This document shows, in pieces, positions 6,470 to 13,081 of a DNA stretch of 13,081 nt. Under the pieces are notes generated by a model. The model was not told the origin of the DNA. It was given only the letters and a program-made list of their open reading frames with translations, and did no database searches. Position 1 is the stretch's first letter. Every line of letters starts with the position of its first letter. Location: assembly GCA_964352405.1 (NCBI GenBank), contig CAYGRY010000075.1, forward strand, positions 1 to 13,081, read 5' to 3'. A program made the position numbers and the translations under genes. The stretch comes from UBA4207 sp964352405 (GTDB lineage: Bacteria > Bdellovibrionota > Bacteriovoracia > Bacteriovoracales > Bacteriovoracaceae).

Positions 6470-9400
6470 ATGTTCATGGTCATTTGGCGTGTACTTACAT
6501 TTATATTCTTTTCAGTGTTGATGATTCATATTTCACCAGCTGGGGCTCAGCAATTTGCTAGTGTTCCATTAACAGAACAAAGAATGCCAAGTGATGATCT
6601 TTCCTTGAATGGTCGCATGCTAAGACCTGATGAGGCTTATCAGCTCGCCAAAGAAGGTCTAGATCTCTCTACACTTGATCCAGTTGAAAGTGCTCTTTGG
6701 AGTGATCAAAGCCAAGGAATGAGTCAAAGACTCGATGCCGTTGATGTTTATGATGGCGATGAAGTAAAGTTTGCGGGATCTCTATTATCAGCTAGTGGCA
6801 TGTTTAGGTTCAATGTTCAAAACTCTCAAACATCAGCAATCGTTCATCTTGATAAATCGCTTCATACATTACTGCTAAGAAAAAATATCCTAAGACTACT
6901 AGGCTATAAAATTCCTGCAATTAAATGGGTGGCACGCCTTAAAGTACAATTCGAATCAAAAGAAGAAATGGATCAAGTGACTGAAAGTCAGATTCCTAGA
7001 GCTACTCTTGGAGCTGCTAGTCGTTGGATTGAAAGTAAAGATGAAGATTCGTTAACGATTATTTTTAGAGATATTGCTATCACTGTTCCAAATTCAAGCG
7101 ATCACTATAATCTCGCAATGGGTGTCCCTCCGCAAACATTAACAAATAGAACTTTAAGATCACTGATTATACCATATGCTCTTTTAGATTTAGGCGAAAG
7201 TGCCAATAAGTTTGAATGGACGGTTGGTCGTAAAGATAATAATTCTGTAATTTTGCCTCATTTTACCCGAGGAATTTTTGCAACAACTGCCGATGATGCG
7301 AAATGGGTTCTTCGCCGTCTTGAAATGCTTTCAAAAGATGATCTACGTCAGGCCGTTGAGCTTGCTCACTTCCCATTAGAAGTTTCAAAACTTCTAACTG
7401 AAAAAATTTCTTCTAGAAGAAATGCATTATTAGAACACTTTTCTGAGCCATCGGTTGCCTTGCCATATCAGGTTGAAGTTAGTCATGGTGACTATCTCAA
7501 AAAAGGCAAACTAGAACTACAAGACTGGGATGGCTATGCCAGTCGCTTTGCTTACGGTGACCCAGAATCGCCATTTAAAGGCGTCCATTGGTATGCTTTA
7601 TCAAAAATCCAAGCCTTTGCTATTGATAATCTTGTCGCAAGGGCGAATCAAGAGCTTTCACTCTTTAACCCTAACCAAGTTAGGGGAGAGTTTCATCAAC
7701 AGCAATTTCAAGAAGGGCTTGAGCACTTCATTGAAACAGGCTACATCATGGATTTTCCTGTCGGCACTTGGTTTTCACCTGTTGGCGATGTTAATTTAAC
7801 AGCATCTAGAGATGTCGTTGTTGGTAATTATTTGGGCACAGATAATTTGGTTCAACTTGCAGATTCAATTGGTTGGGGAATTCAACTTGGTGGTCAATTA
7901 GGAATTGAAAATTTAGAGTTTGCTCCTACGGCTTCTATTAAAGGTACTGTAACGATCTCTAAAAATTGGACTCATTTAAAGCCACTTCGTAGCTTAAAGA
8001 ATGTATTCAAAGAACCGTACAAGAATATCGTTGTTCCATTGATTAAATGGCAAATGAGTAAGAAACTTGATGAATTAGCTGATCTTAGAAATTCTGAAAA
8101 TCCTAACCAGGATTGGAGTCTTGATGAAGATGACTCTCAGTTAGCACAGATCGTTAAGCATCTTAATGAAAACCTTGGTGTTGGAGAGTCTGTTCTATAT
8201 ACAGAAAGAGCAATGCCGACGATGGGTGCTTCGCTTGGAACAAGTATAATGGGAACTCCACTGCATCTATCTTTATCAGGTAGTGCAGATATCGTTGATA
8301 TCAGAAGAATCCAAATTTATAAGAAAGATAAGAAAACACTTCAAATCTATGATGATCTTGGGCACGGACAAGGTTGGAGCTTAAACGTTTCAATTGAAAG
8401 ATTTGTACCGATCATTCGTCTAGGCTGGAGAAAACAAAAAGGTAATTTCTCTGTTCGTCTTCATGAAATTGACTTAAACCCTGACGTCAAAGAAAACCCA
8501 AGACTCTTTGATAAGGCTTATGCCGTTGCAGAATTTTTAAGTACAGGTTCAGCAGAGCTATTAGAAGAAATTCAAAAACCAAATGTTGTTGAAGCAGACT
8601 TCTTAGATAAAAGTTCAAAGTTCTCCTTTCTCTTTTGGAGACATAAGAAACTTAAGTCAGACACTCTCTTTAATATCGAATCACGTGATGGGCTAAAAGG
8701 TAAATACGTAGCTTTAACAGATGAAAAGCAATCTGGCTTAAATTGGGAAGCTTTCACCAAAGATATTATTAACTATGGTTTTCAACGTCTATCGGCCAAC
8801 GTGAATTGGGGTTCTCCGACTTGGCAAAACCCTGCTCAAACTATTGGTGGTATGGGGACGACTACAAGTGTTCGTTTTGAAACCAGCCTTGATGAAGAGA
8901 ATCATTATAACGAAAGATTCATGCGTCTTTCAGATCGTTGGGAAGGCTGGAGTAAAAAAGTAAAAAAACTTAAAAGGCATATGCGTGATGCTAACGAGAA
9001 GTTTGGCTTTCAACTCTTTGATGAAAGAACTCTTGATAACACTGATAAATTAAAACTTTTTGATGTAACAGTGAACTTAAACCTCTATGAAGCGGGTTTT
9101 AAAAAGCTTGAAACTATTCATCCAAACTCCCTTATCTACTTTGAGTATCTCTATGAAGAAGCTCGCGGCATCAGAGAACGTGGATGTCGAGAAGAACAAA
9201 TTAGATCGAGAAGATTAAGTGATGGTCGTCGAATCGAGTCATGTGGAACGCTCAACACCGTCATTTATCAAAATAATAAGTGCCGTAACAAAATTGAAGA
9301 CAATAAAGACGAGAAAGATATCACGAAATGTTTGATGAGACTCTACCGTGATCTTTATGAAGATCTTGATTATAAAGAGCTCAAAATGCTGCTTGGACAA

Positions 9401-9592
9401 GATAACCTATTTGTCCACGGTGAAGTGAATGGTTTTCGTGATAACGATGAAGTTCTAAATGATACGATTCAGACGAATACCGAAGGTCGTATCGGCTCAA
9501 GGTTTTGGAATGGACCTTTTGAAAAGATCAAGCAGATGCTTGGTATTCAAGAGGGCGAGTTAAACGGCTATTGGCTAAGGGAGAGACTATGA
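6470..9592 (+). CDS. large exported protein of unknown function, coupled to a subtilase
   Basis: This 1040-aa protein is not recognised. Residues 1-26 form a signal peptide (hydrophobic FIFFSVLMI, AGA then Q27). The long middle (about 90-760) alternates beta-like stretches, for example 'GASLGTSIMGTPLHLSLSGS', with charged helices. The C-terminal third is highly charged (SKKVKKLKRHMRD). All four cysteines lie together at 906, 925, 938 and 954, suggesting a disulfide-stabilised C-terminal domain that folds in an oxidising compartment. The start may instead be the ATG at 6476, which has GGA 5 nt upstream; both starts keep the signal peptide. Its TGA (9590-9592) overlaps the ATG of the protease gene, so the two are translationally coupled. 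A shared task, such as partner, chaperone or substrate of the protease, is inference. Confidence 0.85.
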   Translation: MFMVIWRVLTFIFFSVLMIHISPAGAQQFASVPLTEQRMPSDDLSLNGRMLRPDEAYQLAKEGLDLSTLDPVESALWSDQSQGMSQRLDAVDVYDGDEVKFAGSLLSASGMFRFNVQNSQTSAIVHLDKSLHTLLLRKNILRLLGYKIPAIKWVARLKVQFESKEEMDQVTESQIPRATLGAASRWIESKDEDSLTIIFRDIAITVPNSSDHYNLAMGVPPQTLTNRTLRSLIIPYALLDLGESANKFEWTVGRKDNNSVILPHFTRGIFATTADDAKWVLRRLEMLSKDDLRQAVELAHFPLEVSKLLTEKISSRRNALLEHFSEPSVALPYQVEVSHGDYLKKGKLELQDWDGYASRFAYGDPESPFKGVHWYALSKIQAFAIDNLVARANQELSLFNPNQVRGEFHQQQFQEGLEHFIETGYIMDFPVGTWFSPVGDVNLTASRDVVVGNYLGTDNLVQLADSIGWGIQLGGQLGIENLEFAPTASIKGTVTISKNWTHLKPLRSLKNVFKEPYKNIVVPLIKWQMSKKLDELADLRNSENPNQDWSLDEDDSQLAQIVKHLNENLGVGESVLYTERAMPTMGASLGTSIMGTPLHLSLSGSADIVDIRRIQIYKKDKKTLQIYDDLGHGQGWSLNVSIERFVPIIRLGWRKQKGNFSVRLHEIDLNPDVKENPRLFDKAYAVAEFLSTGSAELLEEIQKPNVVEADFLDKSSKFSFLFWRHKKLKSDTLFNIESRDGLKGKYVALTDEKQSGLNWEAFTKDIINYGFQRLSANVNWGSPTWQNPAQTIGGMGTTTSVRFETSLDEENHYNERFMRLSDRWEGWSKKVKKLKRHMRDANEKFGFQLFDERTLDNTDKLKLFDVTVNLNLYEAGFKKLETIHPNSLIYFEYLYEEARGIRERGCREEQIRSRRLSDGRRIESCGTLNTVIYQNNKCRNKIEDNKDEKDITKCLMRLYRDLYEDLDYKELKMLLGQDNLFVHGEVNGFRDNDEVLNDTIQTNTEGRIGSRFWNGPFEKIKQMLGIQEGELNGYWLRERL

Positions 9593-12378
9593 AGTTAAAG
9601 TTCTTCCTTTCTACATTTATTCTATCTTCAATGGTTTTCGCCGCCGATCCAATGTTTGATCAGCAGTGGGGACTTAAAAATAATGGACAAAAAATCTTTC
9701 GCGCCGAAGGTGAAATTCGCCGCGAGGAAGTTGTTGGTACAACTGGTATTGATATTGACTGGCCAGGTATCGAAGAGCTTCGAAAACTTGAAAAGGGTAG
9801 AGAAGTTATAGTTGCCGTGATTGATTCAGGTATTGATATGAATCACGCCGATTTAACTGACAGAGTTTTTGTTGGTAAAGACTTTCTTGAAAATGCTGAT
9901 ATGAAAGATGATACCGGACACGGCACTCACGTTGCAGGTATTATTGCTGCCAATGTTGATGGCTCTGGTGTTCAAGGCGTGACCCCAGAATCTGTTAAGA
10001 TTTTGCCATTGAAAGTGTTAAGTAAAGATACGAATGGCTTCGTTTATAAAGGCAGAGTCATCACTGATATCATCGCTGATGCTTTGGCCTTTGCTGTTGA
10101 ATCAAATGTTGATGTTATTAATATGAGTTTAGGTTGGCCTAAACTTGTGAATACTCCAAAGATTGTTCGTGCATTAGATGTGGCCGCTGAGCGAGGAATC
10201 ATTCTTGTTGCCGCTGCAGGTAATAACAATAAAGATGTTCCGACATGGCCTTGTGCCCATCCAGCCGTTATCTGTGTTGGTGCGATTGATAACCAAGGGC
10301 ATATTTCTGAATTTTCAAATCATGGTGGCAAAGTTGATCTCGTCGCTCCAGGTGAATGGATTGTTTCCACTCATCCTAAGGCTATGGAATCAAGAACTCT
10401 TCGCGTTCAAGGTTATGAAGCCAAAAACGGATCAAGCCAAGCTGCACCTTTTGTTTCAGCCGCTGCCGCTTTATTAAAACTTCAAGACCCAACTCTTAAA
10501 GCAAACGAAATTAAAGCAAAGCTATATGCTTCAGCTAAAAAATTAGTCACAGATAAAGATCAGCGCTTCGTTCGTTTTGGAGCACTATCGATTCGTGAAG
10601 CTCTTAAACAAGATAAAAATACATTTGCCAGTGTCTTAGTTAAAGATCTCGTGACAGTTGATATAACAGATGAAGGAAAGTTCTCTTTTGATCTTCCTTT
10701 AGAAGTCTTTGGTCAACCTGAAAAAGACATTGCAGTTAATATCGATGGTGTTAACGCTTCTGTTGAAGTTGTTGATAATAAAAAAATCATTGTTTCAGGT
10801 GAACTCATCGATTTAAACGTCGACAGTGAAATACCTGTTAAGTTCTCTGTTGAAGTTGATGGTAAGAAAACATCTACTCCAATCACTTTATCATTTGCGA
10901 GAAAACTTAAGAGAAACGATCTCATTGAAACTCAAATTGAGGGAATACCAGTTAATGCTTTAGCCTCAATTAATGGCTCTAGAAAACTATCGAGAGTTGG
11001 CATGGTTTCGGTTGAAAGTAAGCCAAGCTCTGACTTTCATGGCTATATTCAAGGTAAATCAGCCGATAAAATTCGTGTTATATCAATTCGCGCTAATGCT
11101 GGCGATGAAAAGGCCAAGCTTGCAGATGTAACCTTAGAAGATCATCATCAACTGCTTGCTGTATTTGAGCGAGACATCAATTTTGATGGTGAAAACGATC
11201 TTGTTTTTTACGGCATGAATGCTCGTAGAGATCAACTTGTTCTGACGGTAACTAAACTTGATGGAAGTGAATTATTTGAAAAGAACTCACGCTGGGAATT
11301 ACCAATCACAACTTTTGAAGGGTTGCCTTTAAAAGATGGTGAACGAGCAGACTTTTCTTGGATCAAAGTTTCAACATTTCTAGGTGAGCTTTCAGTTCCT
11401 TATTATCAAAAAGCATGGTTTATGCCAGAGCAAGATAATTCAACTGATCTACTTGATCATGAACCACCAAGCATGAGTTCAAGGCTTTATTATCTTGAGC
11501 CCGTTCAGGAAAATGATAAAACTATTCTTCGTCCACGTGTTGTTGATACAGTAGCCTTTAAACAAAACTTACGTGATGTTTTAACACCAGCACCATGGGA
11601 AAACGTTCTTATTGAGCGCACACTTCCTCAGTCAGCTTTAGAGAAAAAAGAAGGAAGTATTCGACACGTTGTTTCTGTCGGAGAAGATTTCTACCGTCGC
11701 TTTTTCATCATGAGTGTTTCTAAAGTTGGACAAATGAAACTTGAAGCCCACGCCGATCGTGACGTCTTTCAAGTTGGAAATATGTCGTTGATCACAAGAA
11801 GCTTAGAAGACTACAGTGTTTCAAAAAATTCATTTCAAATGGCACTTCTAGATCGAGCGAGTGCTCGAGTAAAACCTTTCGTGCAAGGCCAAGCAAATGA
11901 CGCCTGGACATTAATAACTTCCGGCTGGAGCAATCCATTCTTTGAAGTAGCCGCGACTTTTGAAAGTCATGATCGAAAAACATTATTTTTTGAATCTCGT
12001 TATCATGTTTATGTTTACGATCAAAAAAATAATCAGGCACCCAAAGCCCATCGTTTACCAATTAACCGCGACTCAAGCTTTCCTGGAGTTAATTTCAGTG
12101 AAACGCTTCAAAGCGTAATTGTTCAAAGTGAGCAGGGCAATCAGCCATCGATTGCGGTAAACTCGACCCTGATTTATGGCGACAGGCTCTACACAATGGT
12201 AGCAAGCGAAGATTCGTTTAAGCGTCCTGTAGCGCTTAGCGTAAATATTCCGGCCAACTGTGTACCACTCAAAAGTCAGTTCCTATCGAATTCTCAGGCA
12301 GTTAGCGCTTATGCTATGCTGTGTCAGAATGCATCTAATCGCATTGATTTAAGCTTCTTTCCCTTAATCTTAAAGTAA
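9589..12378 (+). CDS. secreted subtilisin-family serine protease (S8) with long C-terminal extension
   Basis: I start this 929-aa protease at ATG 9589, with AGGGAG 5 nt upstream and an ATGA overlap with the preceding stop; an upstream TTG at 9571 lacks support. A signal peptide (1-19) leads almost directly into FDQQWGLKNNGQ, the usual N-terminal edge of an S8 catalytic domain, so no classical inhibitory propeptide is visible. The triad is complete: D79 (AVIDSGID), H111 (GHGTHVAG) and S283 (NGSSQAAP, a variant of GTSMA), with oxyanion N212 (AAAGNN). C222 and C229 may pair. The catalytic domain ends near 340. About 590 further residues are of unknown fold, including a calcium-loop-like DINFDGENDL at 528-537 similar to FG-GAP/integrin-alpha repeats, and a Cys pair at 891/912. 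It probably acts outside the cytoplasm. Confidence 0.93.
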   Translation: MKLKFFLSTFILSSMVFAADPMFDQQWGLKNNGQKIFRAEGEIRREEVVGTTGIDIDWPGIEELRKLEKGREVIVAVIDSGIDMNHADLTDRVFVGKDFLENADMKDDTGHGTHVAGIIAANVDGSGVQGVTPESVKILPLKVLSKDTNGFVYKGRVITDIIADALAFAVESNVDVINMSLGWPKLVNTPKIVRALDVAAERGIILVAAAGNNNKDVPTWPCAHPAVICVGAIDNQGHISEFSNHGGKVDLVAPGEWIVSTHPKAMESRTLRVQGYEAKNGSSQAAPFVSAAAALLKLQDPTLKANEIKAKLYASAKKLVTDKDQRFVRFGALSIREALKQDKNTFASVLVKDLVTVDITDEGKFSFDLPLEVFGQPEKDIAVNIDGVNASVEVVDNKKIIVSGELIDLNVDSEIPVKFSVEVDGKKTSTPITLSFARKLKRNDLIETQIEGIPVNALASINGSRKLSRVGMVSVESKPSSDFHGYIQGKSADKIRVISIRANAGDEKAKLADVTLEDHHQLLAVFERDINFDGENDLVFYGMNARRDQLVLTVTKLDGSELFEKNSRWELPITTFEGLPLKDGERADFSWIKVSTFLGELSVPYYQKAWFMPEQDNSTDLLDHEPPSMSSRLYYLEPVQENDKTILRPRVVDTVAFKQNLRDVLTPAPWENVLIERTLPQSALEKKEGSIRHVVSVGEDFYRRFFIMSVSKVGQMKLEAHADRDVFQVGNMSLITRSLEDYSVSKNSFQMALLDRASARVKPFVQGQANDAWTLITSGWSNPFFEVAATFESHDRKTLFFESRYHVYVYDQKNNQAPKAHRLPINRDSSFPGVNFSETLQSVIVQSEQGNQPSIAVNSTLIYGDRLYTMVASEDSFKRPVALSVNIPANCVPLKSQFLSNSQAVSAYAMLCQNASNRIDLSFFPLILK

Positions 12379-12400
12379 TTCGCCAGTCAGCGTAAAACCT

Positions 12401-12429
12401 TTGAAATCCAGATATTTGGGTGCTAAGTT
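12401..12429 (+). promoter_or_regulatory. promoter for the S6-S18 fusion gene
   Basis: TTGAAA (12401-12406; 4 of 6 to TTGACA) and TAAGTT (12424-12429; 3 of 6 to TATAAT) are 17 nt apart, with an extended-10 TG at 12421-12422. It lies just after the protease stop. The transcript would start near 12436 and include the hairpin leader. No terminator for the protease gene is visible in this gap, so read-through is also possible. Confidence 0.4.
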
Positions 12430-12433
12430 GTGG

Positions 12434-12496
12434 CCTCTCGAAATCAGACTCGCTCATTACCACATGGTGTGGAATGGGCCGTTAATGTCCAGGAGG
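12434..12496 (+). promoter_or_regulatory. structured leader, candidate S6:S18 autoregulatory site
   Basis: 12452-12464 pairs with 12468-12479 to form a 12-bp hairpin (one G-T wobble, one bulged A at 12459) with a TGG loop. A CCG (12479-12481) sits at its 3' foot. CCTCT (12434-12438) can pair with GGAGG (12492-12496), the Shine-Dalgarno. Leaders of rpsF in many bacteria carry a CCG-containing structured motif bound by the S6:S18 complex, which represses translation. The arrangement here is compatible with that, but the match was made by eye. Confidence 0.5.
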
Positions 12497-12500
12497 TTTT

Positions 12501-13081
12501 ATGATTTACGAGCTTTCTCTAGTTGCCAAAACTGAGCTTTCAGATGAACAAATCGAAAAGCTTAACACTTTGGTTCGTGATGTAGTCGGCCAACACGATG
12601 GCGAAGTTTTTATCCAAGATGATTGGGGTAAAATGAATCTTGCTCAGCCTACCGAAAACGGTACGTCGTCAGGTCATTTTATGTATTTCCTTTTCAAAGC
12701 TAACAACGCGAACAATAAAGAATTGGCTCGTCGTTTTGGTATTAACGAAGGTGTACTCCGTCACATGGTTATTAAGGTTGGCGAAGAAAAAGACATCGGT
12801 ACTCTTGTTAAGAATTACAAGACTCCTTTTTCTAAAAAGTACAATGGCTCTGTCACTGATACTGATGAAGAAGAGGGCGGAGTTGAATCTGACAAAAGAT
12901 TTGCTCGTCGTCGTTCATGTTTCTTCACAGTTAATCAAATCAAAGCTGATTGGAAAGATCCAAAAACTTACGCATGGCTTGTTAACGAGTTTGGTAAAAT
13001 TTCACCAGCTCGCGTTTCAAACATCAGCCGTAAGCATCAGCGTTTTGCTACAACAGCAGTTAAGCGTGCTCGTCAGATGGC
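12501..13081 (+). CDS. rpsF-rpsR: ribosomal protein S6-S18 fusion (3' end beyond window)
   Basis: A single frame runs 193 codons to the window edge with no stop. Residues 1-96 are ribosomal protein S6: MIYELSLV start, DDWGKMNLAQP (compare E. coli EDWGRRQLAYP), GHFMYFLFKA and FGINEGVLRHMVIKV. Residues about 97-132 form a linker with an acidic core, DTDEEEGGVESD (120-131). From about 133, FARRRSCFFT, WKDP, GKISPARVSNISRKHQR and AVKRARQM are the S18 core, lacking only the C-terminal few residues cut off by the window. S6 and S18 normally are separate proteins that form a heterodimer on the 30S platform. AGGAGG (12491-12496) lies 4 nt before the ATG. No ATG, GTG, TTG or CTG occurs in frame in the linker, so S18 has no start of its own. 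A sequencing artefact is unlikely because the frame stays open through a well-formed linker. Confidence 0.93.
   Translation, partial: MIYELSLVAKTELSDEQIEKLNTLVRDVVGQHDGEVFIQDDWGKMNLAQPTENGTSSGHFMYFLFKANNANNKELARRFGINEGVLRHMVIKVGEEKDIGTLVKNYKTPFSKKYNGSVTDTDEEEGGVESDKRFARRRSCFFTVNQIKADWKDPKTYAWLVNEFGKISPARVSNISRKHQRFATTAVKRARQM

Noticed and set aside
9571..9588. TTG start for the subtilase
   Set aside because: It adds only MAKGET before the signal peptide, and the Shine-Dalgarno AGGGAG lies inside this stretch, correctly spaced for the ATG at 9589.
11792..12061. 89-aa reverse-strand open frame inside the subtilase gene
   Set aside because: It is antisense to a clear coding region, with no recognisable motif or translation signal.
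1..13081. tRNA genes, CRISPR arrays, insertion sequences or phage genes
   Set aside because: No cloverleaf, regularly spaced repeats, terminal inverted repeats with transposase, or phage-like protein was found by eye.

Overview
The window looks like a moderately AT-rich Gram-negative chromosome, most likely from a Bdellovibrio-like predatory bacterium (Bacteriovorax/Halobacteriovorax type). This placement is an inference: the genes mix core functions with several large, unrecognised secreted proteins, a secreted subtilase and an outer-membrane phospholipase. There are no insertion sequences, phage genes, tRNAs, rRNAs or CRISPR arrays. All genes lie on the + strand except one at 3455-4225.

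Layout. 3-83 is the possible 3' end of a gene that starts outside the window. 123-533 encodes a small secreted/membrane protein with two glycine-rich hydrophobic segments, and 9 nt later comes a NupC-type concentrative nucleoside transporter (543-1757). A short leader with an extended -10 promoter precedes an RNase E/G family endoribonuclease (1872-3449). Its stop codon is only 5 nt from the stop of a convergent secreted protein (3455-4225). A 313-nt divergent region (4226-4538) holds a promoter for each direction with tandem inverted repeats between them. It feeds an acidic, Tyr-rich lipoprotein gene (4539-5402) that ends in a textbook terminator (5434-5461). Next is outer membrane phospholipase A (5488-6363). 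It is followed by a two-gene unit: an unrecognised 1040-aa exported protein (6470-9592) whose stop overlaps the start of a subtilisin-family protease (9589-12378) in an ATGA junction.

Most notable feature. At the right edge (from 12501, running off the window) one uninterrupted reading frame encodes a complete ribosomal protein S6 domain, an acidic linker of about 35 residues, and most of ribosomal protein S18. In most bacteria S6 and S18 are separate proteins that pair on the 30S platform. Here they appear to be covalently joined, with no in-frame start codon in the linker or at the S18 boundary. Its 5' leader carries a long hairpin, a CCG immediately at its 3' foot, and a possible anti-Shine-Dalgarno pairing. 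This resembles the S6:S18-binding autoregulatory mRNA motif known upstream of rpsF, so the fusion may still repress its own mRNA.

How the genes fit together. Nucleoside uptake, RNA turnover and ribosome genes are housekeeping. The OMPLA, 1040-aa protein and subtilase form a run of envelope or exported proteins that could act on membranes and proteins. The shared operon of the last two suggests they work together, but their target is unknown.
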